Shown: positions 1 through 6,096 of the stretch, piece by piece
How the letters are laid out: each line of letters starts with the position of its first letter
Numbering within the stretch: position 1 is the stretch's first letter
Origin: Candidatus Nomurabacteria bacterium
Lineage (GTDB): Bacteria; Patescibacteriota; Minisyncoccia; Phycocordibacterales; UBA918
Assembly: GCA_943359405.1 (NCBI GenBank)
Contig: CALRHO010000034.1
Span: forward strand, 1-8,096
Reading direction: 5' to 3'
Length of the DNA: 8,096 bases
Position numbers and translations under genes: made by a program
Notes under the pieces: model-generated
Told to the model about the DNA's origin: nothing
Seen by the model: only the letters and a program-made list of their open reading frames with translations
The model's database searches: none

Positions 1-684
1 ACTACGACCAATCCATTGGCGTTGTGCCTCCTTGATGTGCTCGGGCCAATCAAGCGCATCGAGGTCGTCGACGAGGCGGTCGGCATAGTCGGTAATTTTG
101 AGCATCCACTGTGGCATTTGACGCTTCTCGATAACGTCACCCGATCGTTCACAAGTACCGTCAGCAAGTACTTGCTCGTTGGCAATCACAGTATTGCACC
201 CGGGGCACCAGTTGACCGTACCTTGGCCGCGGTAGGCGATACCCTGCTTGAAAAACTCAGTAAACATGAACTGCGTCCAGCGGTAGTAGTCGGGGTCGGT
301 ACTGCTCGTGGTCTTGTTCCAGGTAAAGGCATTACCCATACTCTCGAGCTGGCCACGCATGAAAGCGATGTTGTCATTCGTCCATACTTTAGGGTCAAGG
401 CTACGCTTTATAGCAGCGTTTTCAGCCGGGAGACCAAAGGCGTCAAAGCCCATCGGGTAGATGACCTGCCTGCCGGTCATGCGGCGATAGCGCACGTAAA
501 TGTCGGGTACCGCAAAGGCGTACCAGTGACCAATGTGGAGGTTCCCTGACGGGTATGGCCACTCCACCAGTACGTATTCTTTCTCCTTCCCTGCCTCGCG
601 CTGTCCGACATCGTAGAGTCTTTGTTCCTTCCAGGTTTGCTGCCATTTCTTTTCAATGGCACTCGAGTCGAACTTTTTGTGCAT
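1..684 (-). CDS. leuS: Leucyl-tRNA synthetase, N-terminal part (gene runs off the window)
   Basis: Leucyl-tRNA synthetase charges tRNA-Leu with leucine in the cytoplasm. The minus frame is open from the ATG at 684-682 to the window edge, giving 228 residues with the C-terminus missing. The class I signature HIGH is at residues 50-53, after PYPSG at 43-47. The LeuRS-typical MGFDAFGLPAEN is at 78-89. A zinc-ribbon region starts at NWCPGC (158-163), followed by IANEQV and C178. PQWMLKIT (191-198) and QRQWIGRS (221-228) lead toward the editing domain. The fourth expected zinc ligand, near residue 181, is Ser. The N-terminus aligns from memory with E. coli LeuRS, which supports this start. There is no Shine-Dalgarno site; a promoter ends 11 nt upstream. 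The family call is very secure. Confidence 0.97.
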   Translation of the reverse strand, partial: MHKKFDSSAIEKKWQQTWKEQRLYDVGQREAGKEKEYVLVEWPYPSGNLHIGHWYAFAVPDIYVRYRRMTGRQVIYPMGFDAFGLPAENAAIKRSLDPKVWTNDNIAFMRGQLESMGNAFTWNKTTSSTDPDYYRWTQFMFTEFFKQGIAYRGQGTVNWCPGCNTVIANEQVLADGTCERSGDVIEKRQMPQWMLKITDYADRLVDDLDALDWPEHIKEAQRQWIGRS

Positions 685-695
685 ACGTGACTGAT

Positions 696-723
696 AGTAT
701 GCCACGTTTTCATGAATTGTAAA
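696..723 (-). promoter_or_regulatory. leuS promoter
   Basis: On the minus strand, a -35 TTTACA (723-718) is separated by 16 nt from a -10 CATACT (701-696). TGG immediately before the -10 gives an extended -10. The -10 ends 11 nt before the leuS ATG, so the predicted leader is only about 5 nt. The -35 overlaps the U-tract of the terminator of the gene upstream. Not experimentally supported here. Confidence 0.6.
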
Positions 724-762
724 AATATTCGCCCGCTACCACGACAGTGGTAGCGGGCGAAT
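717..762 (-). terminator. Intrinsic terminator of the DUF5671 gene
   Basis: A perfect 16-bp inverted repeat (727-742 and 747-762) has a 4-nt loop (743-746) and a GC-rich core. On the minus strand it is followed by ATTTTTACAA (726-717), a U-tract. It begins 14 nt after the stop codon of the 305-residue minus-strand gene, the right place and direction to end that transcript before leuS. Confidence 0.85.
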
Positions 763-776
763 TGTCACTCGTATCT

Positions 777-1694
777 TCACGGCTGCACGGGTGTCGACGT
801 TTCTGGCGGAGTCACGATACGCTCAAAGCAGTGACGGCCAGCGGGATGGTTCCAGTCCCAGGCATTACCGATAATTGCTTTGGTGTCGTATGGCGAAGAC
901 ACACCGCTACTGTCATAACTCTCGAGCGCAAATTCGGCACAAAGCGAGAAGCTGCGGTCGGTCTTGGCGTACTCATAGGCAGCACGGCCGTCTGGGGCAG
1001 TTGGGATAGGTGTGCTATCGAGTTGACTAAGACTCTCTGGAGCGACGCCATTAAGTACGACGTAGGACTCAATACGCCACTGAATCTCTTGGAGGTCAGC
1101 AAGCTGCTTATCGTCGAGCTTTCCCTCCCGAACACTCACCGGTGTTTCAATGTTCATAAAGCCCATTATCACTATCGCTATGCCGAGTCCAGCAACGGCA
1201 GCACCAAACTGTGCCGACCGAGCACTGCTCGTAAGCCAGTAGCCACGTGCATCGAGTATGTAGTACGAGAAAGCAGCACCAACAACAAGGAGTACACTGA
1301 CAGCCTTCAGAAGAAATCGAGTGGTGAGCTCACCCTCAAGGAAAGCCATGATAACGGCCACGAGATTACCAAGGAGCACGCCACCACCAACGAGGAGTGA
1401 GAGGTAAATCAGCCACTTGGTGAGATTGAGGTAGGTACCGATGTTGGCTGCTCGGCGGGTATTGTTTACCACTCTCGTGAGTATGAGGTAGGTCGGGAGA
1501 AAGACGAGTAGCATAGCAATGCCAAGTCGAACACTACTCTGGGCAGACTCAATGGCATAGTACCCCTCCGCTGGGTCGGGATATCGTAGGTTAATAAGGT
1601 TGAAGATGAGGACAAGAGTGAATGATACGGCCACATAGAGGCTTGCCAAAGAGCCGAGTTGGAGCACAAAGTGCTTGGCGGTGTGTTGTTCCAT
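777..1694 (-). CDS. DUF5671-like five-helix membrane protein with pilin-like C-terminal domain
   Basis: This is a 305-residue protein of unknown function. Five hydrophobic segments are visible at about residues 11-35, 55-74, 93-118, 127-146 and 163-181. The N-terminal half resembles DUF5671, a membrane domain I know mainly from Patescibacteria. Residues about 190-305 are soluble. They look like the C-terminal domain of type II secretion/type IV pseudopilins: a helix (DDKQLADLQEIQWRIESYV), then a YEY...FSLCAEF strand pattern, with C252 and C289 possibly forming a disulfide. The two Cys and the topology suggest the tail lies outside the membrane, which is inference. The start ATG at 1694-1692 sits 8 nt after a -10 box and no Shine-Dalgarno site is present. 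The gene ends in its own terminator and is transcribed alone. Confidence 0.85.
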   Translation of the reverse strand: MEQHTAKHFVLQLGSLASLYVAVSFTLVLIFNLINLRYPDPAEGYYAIESAQSSVRLGIAMLLVFLPTYLILTRVVNNTRRAANIGTYLNLTKWLIYLSLLVGGGVLLGNLVAVIMAFLEGELTTRFLLKAVSVLLVVGAAFSYYILDARGYWLTSSARSAQFGAAVAGLGIAIVIMGFMNIETPVSVREGKLDDKQLADLQEIQWRIESYVVLNGVAPESLSQLDSTPIPTAPDGRAAYEYAKTDRSFSLCAEFALESYDSSGVSSPYDTKAIIGNAWDWNHPAGRHCFERIVTPPETSTPVQP

Positions 1695-1702
1695 ACTCTT
1701 CT

Positions 1703-1730
1703 AGTATGCGCTTCTCTGCTGGTCTGTAAA
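1703..1730 (-). promoter_or_regulatory. Promoter of the DUF5671 gene (near-leaderless)
   Basis: On the minus strand, TTTACA (1730-1725), a 16-nt spacer and CATACT (1708-1703) match the leuS promoter hexamers exactly. Only 8 nt separate the -10 from the ATG, so the message probably starts at or within 1-2 nt of the start codon. The -10 and the start region form an inverted repeat, CATACT/AGTATG (1692-1697 and 1703-1708), which may be chance. Confidence 0.6.
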
Positions 1731-1745
1731 GGGTGGGTATCACCC
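1731..1745. promoter_or_regulatory. Inverted repeat in the divergent promoter region (possible operator)
   Basis: GGGTG (1731-1735) and CACCC (1741-1745) are inverted around a 5-nt centre. The element abuts the -35 of the minus-strand DUF5671 promoter and occupies the -35 position of the plus-strand DUF3467 promoter. The position would suit a regulator acting on both genes, but a 5-bp arm is short and could be chance. Confidence 0.2.
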
Positions 1746-1758
1746 GCTCTAGCCTACG

Positions 1759-1767
1759 TGGTATACT
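1759..1767 (+). promoter_or_regulatory. Extended -10 promoter of the DUF3467-like gene
   Basis: TGG followed by TATACT (1762-1767) makes an extended -10 element 8 nt before the ATG at 1776, predicting a leaderless message. No good -35 hexamer lies 16-18 nt upstream; the extended -10 may compensate. The stretch from the -10 to the ATG closely matches that of the divergent DUF5671 gene. Confidence 0.55.
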
Positions 1768-1775
1768 AGAGGCCT

Positions 1776-2051
1776 ATGACACTGACTGCTGATGATTTTA
1801 AGAACGAGCCAAAGGAGTTTTGTGAGAGTGTGCAGCTTGCGTATACACCCGAGTACTTTGCTATGGCCTGCGCTTCGGGCAGCGCGGCCATCCTGTACGC
1901 CCTCACCCCACAGCACGCCAAGCGCCTTGCGCAGTATCTCACTCACCAGGTAGCTGAGTACGAGAAGGAGCATGGTGCCATCACTACCCAGTGGAATCCC
2001 AATGTGGTGAGTCCCGTACAGCGCATGAACCCACCGACTGATAAGAGCTAA
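1776..2051 (+). CDS. DUF3467-like small protein
   Basis: This 91-residue soluble protein has no known biochemical role. Residues about 17-67 resemble DUF3467: a strand-rich stretch (VQLAYTPEYFAMACASG), then LTPQHAKRLAQYL and a helix ending in EYEKEHG. The LTPQHAKRL block is the feature I recognise best; members are usually about 80-110 residues, so the length fits. The C-terminal 20 residues are Pro/Asn-rich and probably disordered. The start at 1776 is favoured because a -10 box ends 8 nt upstream and no earlier in-frame start is needed. There is no Shine-Dalgarno site. The gene is divergent from the DUF5671 gene and convergent with the secreted acidic protein, sharing a terminator with the latter. 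The family assignment is moderate; function is unknown. Confidence 0.75.
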   Translation: MTLTADDFKNEPKEFCESVQLAYTPEYFAMACASGSAAILYALTPQHAKRLAQYLTHQVAEYEKEHGAITTQWNPNVVSPVQRMNPPTDKS

Positions 2052-2060
2052 GATGTATTG

Positions 2061-2090
2061 AAAAAACTCCCCATTTCCGGGGAGTTTTTT
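2061..2090. terminator. Bidirectional intrinsic terminator
   Basis: AAAAAACTCCCC (2061-2072) and GGGGAGTTTTTT (2079-2090) pair perfectly around a 6-nt loop. The A-tract and T-tract flanks make it work on either strand. It lies in the 53-nt gap between two convergent genes ending at 2051 (plus) and 2105 (minus), and very likely ends both transcripts. Confidence 0.9.
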
Positions 2091-2104
2091 GGTGACAGGT
2101 TGAT

Positions 2105-3064
2105 TTAATCTTCGTCGGTAGTAAATGACTCTGTATCACCACAGGTGATAACCTCGTCATTGTCGTCATCTTCATATTCGACGCAGTAAGCGTAGAAAAT
2201 GTCAGTGTCTTCATCGAGTCCACCCACGATTGTGAAGAAGGAGCGGCTGTTGTCGAGACCGCTGTAGATACCGGTCTTCTGTAAGTCATCGCCAGCCGTG
2301 TCGATGTCAGCATACTGGTCGTAGTCATCGGTCACGGCATCGATTAAGTCTTCGTCCTCACCGTACACGAGGAAGACATAGCCGTTCTCGTAGTCGTTCA
2401 TGTCGACTTCACCTCTCAGCTCGGCCGAGCTGGTTCGAATACTTGAGGCTCCCCGGGTTTCAACATCCGGTTCCTCGTTATTGTCGTTATCGTCATCGTC
2501 ATCCCAGTCATCATCGTTGTCGTAGTCATCATCGCTCCGCAATGAGAGCGTGTTGCCGTAGTCGCGACGTCCGTCCTCGTCCTCTGCCACGGCTCGGAAG
2601 TAGTAGGTGCGGTCTTCATCCAGGTCGTCGATACGGGCACGAAAGTCTTCGTCATCGCTATCGTCAAGGACGATGTTGGGGGTTTCCTGGTTAAGGCGGT
2701 TGCGCGCAGTGCCCCACTGGAAGTACACGACTGCTTCGTCTGAAACTCCAAAGTCTACCTGACCCCGCAACGTAGCTTCGTCGTCTTCTACGTCGTCCGC
2801 ACTTCGGGTGCTCACCCGAACTTCGCTGCGGCCAGCATACCAATCATCGTCCACATCCTCATCGTATTGCCACGAGAGCGCACGCAGCTGAGCCAAAATC
2901 TGTTCCAGTTGACGTAGGTACGATTGCAATATCTGCTGTTGGTGTAGGCTTGTGGTGTACGGGTACGCGGACACGTCTCTCCAACTATTGGCGGCTGCCG
3001 GCATCGGTACAATGACGCTGATTGCAATTATGAGGACCAAAAACTTAGAAATAAGGGTTTTCAT
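2105..3064 (-). CDS. Secreted, highly acidic protein with two fibronectin-III-like repeats
   Basis: This 319-residue protein is probably exported. A Sec signal peptide (KTLISKF, then a hydrophobic core to about residue 19) ends in PAAA-N, with likely cleavage near residue 25. An amphipathic, Leu/Gln-rich helix follows at about 42-66. Two related beta-rich modules follow at about 83-176 and 202-316. Both begin with a TR..S....A.LRG.VD pattern and carry a late Y-rich strand (YYFRAVAED; FYAYCVEYE), as in Fn3-like surface modules of Patescibacteria. They are joined by an Asp linker (178-200, 16 of 23 residues acidic). C294 and C308 in the second module could form a disulfide. No enzyme motif is visible. 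A surface or extracellular role, perhaps binding cations or a host surface, is inference. No Shine-Dalgarno site is near the ATG. Confidence 0.85.
   Translation of the reverse strand: MKTLISKFLVLIIAISVIVPMPAAANSWRDVSAYPYTTSLHQQQILQSYLRQLEQILAQLRALSWQYDEDVDDDWYAGRSEVRVSTRSADDVEDDEATLRGQVDFGVSDEAVVYFQWGTARNRLNQETPNIVLDDSDDEDFRARIDDLDEDRTYYFRAVAEDEDGRRDYGNTLSLRSDDDYDNDDDWDDDDDNDNNEEPDVETRGASSIRTSSAELRGEVDMNDYENGYVFLVYGEDEDLIDAVTDDYDQYADIDTAGDDLQKTGIYSGLDNSRSFFTIVGGLDEDTDIFYAYCVEYEDDDNDEVITCGDTESFTTDED
2465..2533 (-). repeat. Low-complexity Asp-codon tract
   Basis: These bases encode residues 178-200 of the secreted acidic protein, with 16 Asp or Glu among 23 residues. On the plus strand it reads as repeated GTC/ATC triplets. 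Such tracts can expand or contract by slippage, so the linker length may vary between strains. Confidence 0.6.
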
Positions 3065-3132
3065 AGATGTAGACTTAGAAGCTCCCGTCGAAGGCGTTGT
3101 GGGAAATCAAACGCACTCCGTTCGGTCTATTC

Positions 3133-3160
3133 ATAGTAGTACGATTGAGGAGATGTGCAA
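3133..3160 (-). promoter_or_regulatory. Candidate promoter of the secreted acidic protein
   Basis: On the minus strand, TTGCAC (3160-3155), a 16-nt spacer and TACTAT (3138-3133) form a plausible sigma-70-type promoter. Predicted transcription starts near 3126, giving a leader of about 60 nt, unlike the near-leaderless genes to the left. Hexamer matches are only moderate. Confidence 0.4.
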
Positions 3161-3299
3161 GTAAAACTCCCAATTCCGTGTTCTGTCGGTTGTCGTATAC
3201 TACGTGAACGGATTCCTGTCCGGTCGAACATTCGTATTACTCACACGTAATCATTTTGTATTCTTTGTAGAGTTAAGCATCCACGGGTGAAAACTAAGT
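3161..3299. other. Intergenic DNA at the left edge of the AT-rich region
   Basis: No gene is visible. A TATACT at 3196-3201 could be a plus-strand -10 box for the fragment at 3300, but no convincing -35 precedes it. Bases around 3163-3178 resemble the left arm and loop of the terminator at 2061-2090 but lack its right arm. An in-frame TGA at 3288-3290 blocks extension of the downstream ORF. Confidence 0.4.
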
Positions 3300-3512
3300 A
3301 TGCAAGAAAGCGCATTCATGAATAGTAACCTTGATTGGACGATTGTTCGCTGCCCGAACATCGTTGATAAACCCGCGAAAGGAATCTGCAACCCTACGCT
3401 TGATGGCAAAGGGCTCAAGCTCTCCATCACCCTTCCTGATTTGTCCAAATTCATGGTCGATCAACTAGAACAAACAACGTTCATTAAACAAGCACCATCT
3501 GTAAGTAATTGA
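3300..3512 (+). pseudogene. C-terminal fragment of an NAD(P)H-binding SDR/NmrA-type reductase
   Basis: The 70-residue reading frame matches the last quarter of atypical short-chain dehydrogenases of the NAD(P)H-binding (NmrA-like, biliverdin reductase B-like) group. The diagnostic block is LDWTIVR at residues 11-17, followed by a Pro/Lys-rich turn (DKPAKG), a small strand, LSITLPDLSKFMVDQL (about 41-56) and a terminal F-I-K-Q-A-P motif. Full members are about 200-290 residues and begin with a GxxGxxG nucleotide-binding Rossmann fold, which is absent here. An in-frame TGA lies 9 nt upstream of the ATG, and I found no reductase-like residues in the other upstream frames. The piece lacks the cofactor site and is most simply a truncated remnant. 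It ends 23 nt before the next hydrolase, so the two may once have been co-transcribed. Confidence 0.65.
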
Positions 3513-3535
3513 TATGGGCACACACCATATAATTT

Positions 3536-4297
3536 ATGTCACATTTCATTGAGACGACCATTGGTAACATAGCCGTGTTTCAGAAACGTAGTGATTCACA
3601 CCAAACACCTATTATTTTCCTTCATGGAGTGTATTTTGACCATCACCTATGGGATAAGGTGACCAATTCTATCCAGGACCGAAGTATTTTCTTGATTGAC
3701 ATGCCCTTTCATGGATTGAGTAAGGAACTAACAAAAGAGGATTGGACACTGAATGATTGCGCTGAAATGCTTCTAGAAGTCTTGGATCGTTTGCAGACGA
3801 ATAAGGTTATAGCGGTCGGACACTCGTGGGGTAGCATGACCATTGTGCGTGCAGCATCAAAGCAGCCTGAGAGATTTGAAAGTGTTTTGCTCTGTAATAT
3901 GCCGTTTCGCGAAGCAACCAAAAAACAAAGGTTAATGTTCAGACTGCAGCACACGATGTTGACATTTAGAAATTTCTATACAAAACAGGCAGCAAAGGCG
4001 TTGTTTGGAAAAACATCCCTAAAAAAGTACCCTTCACTCATCAATGATCTAGAACGACCAATGAACTTGTTGTCAAATTCGCAGATAAAAAAAACCGATG
4101 AAGCAGTAATAGCTAATGCTGATGATGCAGCCGAATTAATCAGAAATTTAAAAGTCCGAGCGATTGCCCTGAGAGGACGTGACGATTATGTGCCAGTACC
4201 CCCAACCACTGAAACAATAACAGTTGACGGAGGTCATATCAGTCCTTTAGAACAACCACAAGAGGTTCTGGATGCAATTAAGAGCTTAATGAACTAA
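3536..4297 (+). CDS. Alpha/beta hydrolase (intact)
   Basis: This 253-residue cytoplasmic alpha/beta-fold hydrolase has no predictable substrate. The oxyanion-hole motif FLHGVYFDHHLW is at residues 28-39. The nucleophile elbow is GHSWG (95-99) with Ser97. The acid is probably Asp217 in GRDDYVP, and the base is His234 in DGGHISP. A lid or cap region lies between about 122 and 200. Length and ends match the family, so the gene looks complete. Esterase, lactonase or C-C hydrolase activity cannot be told apart from sequence. There is no signal peptide and no Shine-Dalgarno site; a TATAAT lies only 2 nt before the ATG, too close to drive this start. It may depend on readthrough from upstream. Codon use is AT-rich compared with the flanking core genes, suggesting acquisition. 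Confidence 0.85.
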   Translation: MSHFIETTIGNIAVFQKRSDSHQTPIIFLHGVYFDHHLWDKVTNSIQDRSIFLIDMPFHGLSKELTKEDWTLNDCAEMLLEVLDRLQTNKVIAVGHSWGSMTIVRAASKQPERFESVLLCNMPFREATKKQRLMFRLQHTMLTFRNFYTKQAAKALFGKTSLKKYPSLINDLERPMNLLSNSQIKKTDEAVIANADDAAELIRNLKVRAIALRGRDDYVPVPPTTETITVDGGHISPLEQPQEVLDAIKSLMN

Positions 4298-4447
4298 GTG
4301 TGATTATTTTTGCTTAACTAGCTTAAGTTATCCTTACCTGTGGTATTTAACCACTTGTATGGCAACCGGAGGCAAGTTAGTGTTCACACAATAAAGCATC
4401 AGAATCAACCCAGGTGTTAAGTCGATAAAATTACTACTCATTTATCC
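4298..4447. other. Intergenic DNA between the two hydrolases
   Basis: No ORF or convincing terminator is visible in these 150 bases. Small imperfect hairpins occur, for example GTGGT/ACCAC with a 5-nt loop near 4341-4355 and CTTAA/TTAAG near 4313-4327, but none has a T-tract. GCTTAAC (4312-4318) and GTTAAGT (4416-4422) look superficially like integron core sites and were rejected. Confidence 0.4.
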
Positions 4448-5297
4448 ATGACAACACGTATACAAACCTTTCCGTCTATTGCAGATAAAGTTATTGGGGT
4501 AGACCATCTAAAGATTGCTTACAAAGACGAAGGTAGAGGCCAAGTTTTGCTTACATGCGATCGGACACAGTTCAAAAGACTTCTCCGCTTTGTATAAAAT
4601 TGATACCAATAAATTTAGGGTAATCAGTTTGGATTTTCCGGGACATGGCAATTCAGAAAAACCAATTGAAAAAGTTTCTGCAACGTACTTTTCAAGTGTT
4701 GTTTTAAAATTTATGAATAGTTTGAATTTGAAAAATGTAATCATAATTGGTAACTCAATTGGTGGTGCAGTCGCAATAAGGGTAGCATCGAATAATCCAA
4801 ACGTTAAAATGCTCTCGTTGAGTAACCCGAGTGGTCTGGACAAGCGTGGGTATCTGGCACCTTTGTTCATAAACTGTATGATTAACTTTTTTCAAACAGG
4901 AGTTGACCACAAACCTATTTTTCAACAAAAATTCGATGCTTACTACAAAAAGGTTTTGACAACTGATAACGCAGTATGCAGGCGAAATGAGATAATAAAA
5001 GACGGATATAGCTTAGCACCATTACTTGTTCAAGCTTGGGAAAGTTTTAAGTCAGAACATGAGGACGTACGGTCAATGATTACGACTATCAGTTGTCCTG
5101 TACTTTTTACGTGGGGTATAAATGACAAGTTCGTACGATTTAATAGAAACAAGGGGGCAATAAAACAATTCAAGAACTATACACTCATAAAGTATCAAAT
5201 TGGACATACCCCATATGTTGAATGCCCTGACACGTTTATAAAAGATTTACAAGAATTTATAAATGAAAAATTATTATCATCACCAACGTCGTATTGA
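4448..5297 (+). pseudogene. Second alpha/beta hydrolase, interrupted by one frameshift
   Basis: The natural start is the ATG at 4448. That frame encodes 33 residues ending VDHLKIAYKDEGRGQV, the typical first strands of the fold, then runs to a stop within about 60 nt. The family pattern resumes in the next frame at 4548 with CLHAIGHSSKDF. Removing one base at the TTTT run (4545-4548) joins the parts into a 282-residue protein. The rejoined protein has the oxyanion motif LHAIGH, the nucleophile Ser103 in GNSIGG, the likely acid Asp226 in WGINDKF, and the base His253 in IGHTPY. An internal ATG at 4515 gives a 260-residue ORF, but its first residues lack the missing strands. A sequencing error in the homopolymer or true inactivation are both possible. 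The sequence is very AT-rich, and the C-terminal 249 residues are well conserved, implying a recent event or an error. Confidence 0.75.
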
Positions 5298-5457
5298 CCA
5301 ACCGTGAGGCTAGCAGTTCTTAATTCAGCACTTATCATTCTATGAGACGTTGTGACAATCTAGAGAAACGATTTTATAAGAGAGATTTTACATTTATCCT
5401 CACTGGCTTTTAGGGCGGTTTGTACAAGTTTGGATATGGTAATGTTTACGATAAAAA
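5298..5457. other. Intergenic DNA upstream of the six-helix membrane protein
   Basis: This 160-base gap has no terminator for the hydrolase and no convincing gene. A 23-residue ORF (5343-5414) overlaps the candidate promoter and is unlikely to be real. A 12-codon ORF starting at ATG 5436 overlaps the start codon of the next gene out of frame; it might couple translation but may be chance. Confidence 0.35.
5352..5380 (+). promoter_or_regulatory. Candidate sigma-70 promoter of the membrane protein
   Basis: GTGACA (5352-5357), a 17-nt spacer and TATAAG (5375-5380) match the consensus at five of six positions in each hexamer. Transcription would start near 5387, about 70 nt before the ATG at 5458. 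AT-rich sequence raises the chance of a random match. Confidence 0.45.
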
Positions 5458-6030
5458 ATGAATTTTTTAAATAATAAAATTCGAGTGCACAGATTTTTCA
5501 GTGAATTATTTGGACACGAAACTACTGTTTTCGACTTGCTAGCAATCGTCACTAGTTCTTTTTCCTTTGCTGGAATCGCGCTTTTCCTGAGTTGGAATGC
5601 GGATATTTCAATTCTTAAAAAGGTCGTGCTTGCCATGCTCGCTCTAGATGTAGCTGGTGGTGTGGTTGCAAACTTTACGAGAGGCACAAATAATTATTAC
5701 GCCGACTCACTGCGGAAGAGATACCTATTTATAGGTCTTCATCTACTGCAGCCATTAATGCTAATATGGATTTTTCCAAGTGATTTAATTGCAATTTTAT
5801 GTGTGTCGCTGTTTACGCTAACAAGCTCAATTCTTGTATTGAACATTAACAACAAAGATAATCAAAGAGTAGGTGCCATAACACTCTTGTTAGTGTGCTT
5901 TCTTCTGTCAGCTGTTTCGAATTTTAACGAGCCATTGGCACAAATGACACTGCAACTCTTTTCAGTAAAGCTTATTTTTGCATTCAGCGTTATTTGGACT
6001 ACAACGAATAAACGAGAAATAGCAAATTGA
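5458..6030 (+). CDS. Six-helix integral membrane protein of unknown function
   Basis: This 190-residue protein is dominated by hydrophobic helices at about residues 24-46, 53-73, 88-107, 108-130, 138-155 and 163-181. Conserved-looking polar residues sit at the end of helix 2 and in the following loop: D64, G67-G68, N72, R75, T77-N78 and Y81. The loop then carries RKR (86-88), consistent with a cytoplasmic side. The pattern recalls uncharacterised bacterial membrane proteins, but I cannot name a family and see no transporter or enzyme signature. There is no signal peptide and no Shine-Dalgarno site; the start is preceded by an A-rich stretch. AT-rich codon use matches the hydrolases rather than the core genes. 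It sits downstream of the frameshifted hydrolase with its own possible promoter. Function should not be inferred from the neighbours alone. Confidence 0.75.
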   Translation: MNFLNNKIRVHRFFSELFGHETTVFDLLAIVTSSFSFAGIALFLSWNADISILKKVVLAMLALDVAGGVVANFTRGTNNYYADSLRKRYLFIGLHLLQPLMLIWIFPSDLIAILCVSLFTLTSSILVLNINNKDNQRVGAITLLLVCFLLSAVSNFNEPLAQMTLQLFSVKLIFAFSVIWTTTNKREIAN

Positions 6031-6096
6031 AGATATCCCTTACACACACTTTATATTGTAGTTTCTAAGCAGCTTGTTGCTGGACTCGTGGCGAGT

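Noticed and set aside
16..549. 177-codon plus-strand ORF
   Set aside because: It lies fully opposite leuS, whose class I synthetase motifs are unmistakable.
747..1400. 217-codon plus-strand ORF
   Set aside because: It lies opposite the DUF5671 gene, its product shows no domain pattern, and its start falls inside the terminator hairpin.
2465..2533. CRISPR-like or tandem repeat array
   Set aside because: It is only a run of Asp codons inside one protein, without unique spacers.
3528..3533. Perfect TATAAT before the first alpha/beta hydrolase
   Set aside because: It ends 2 nt before the ATG, so transcription would start inside the gene, and no later in-frame start would keep the first strand of the fold. 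No -35 box is seen.
4312..4422. Integron attC-like pair GCTTAAC ... GTTAAGT between the two hydrolases
   Set aside because: The core-site consensus fits and the 111-nt span is in range, but the inner arms do not pair, and the other gaps in the region lack similar sites. No integrase is present.
4545..4550. Programmed ribosomal frameshift in the second hydrolase
   Set aside because: No clear slippery heptamer or downstream structure is seen, and this enzyme family has no known programmed shift.
6028..6030. TGA possibly read as Gly (as in Gracilibacteria/SR1)
   Set aside because: TGA ends the DUF5671 gene just before its terminator and ends the hydrolase where the fold is complete; nothing requires recoding.
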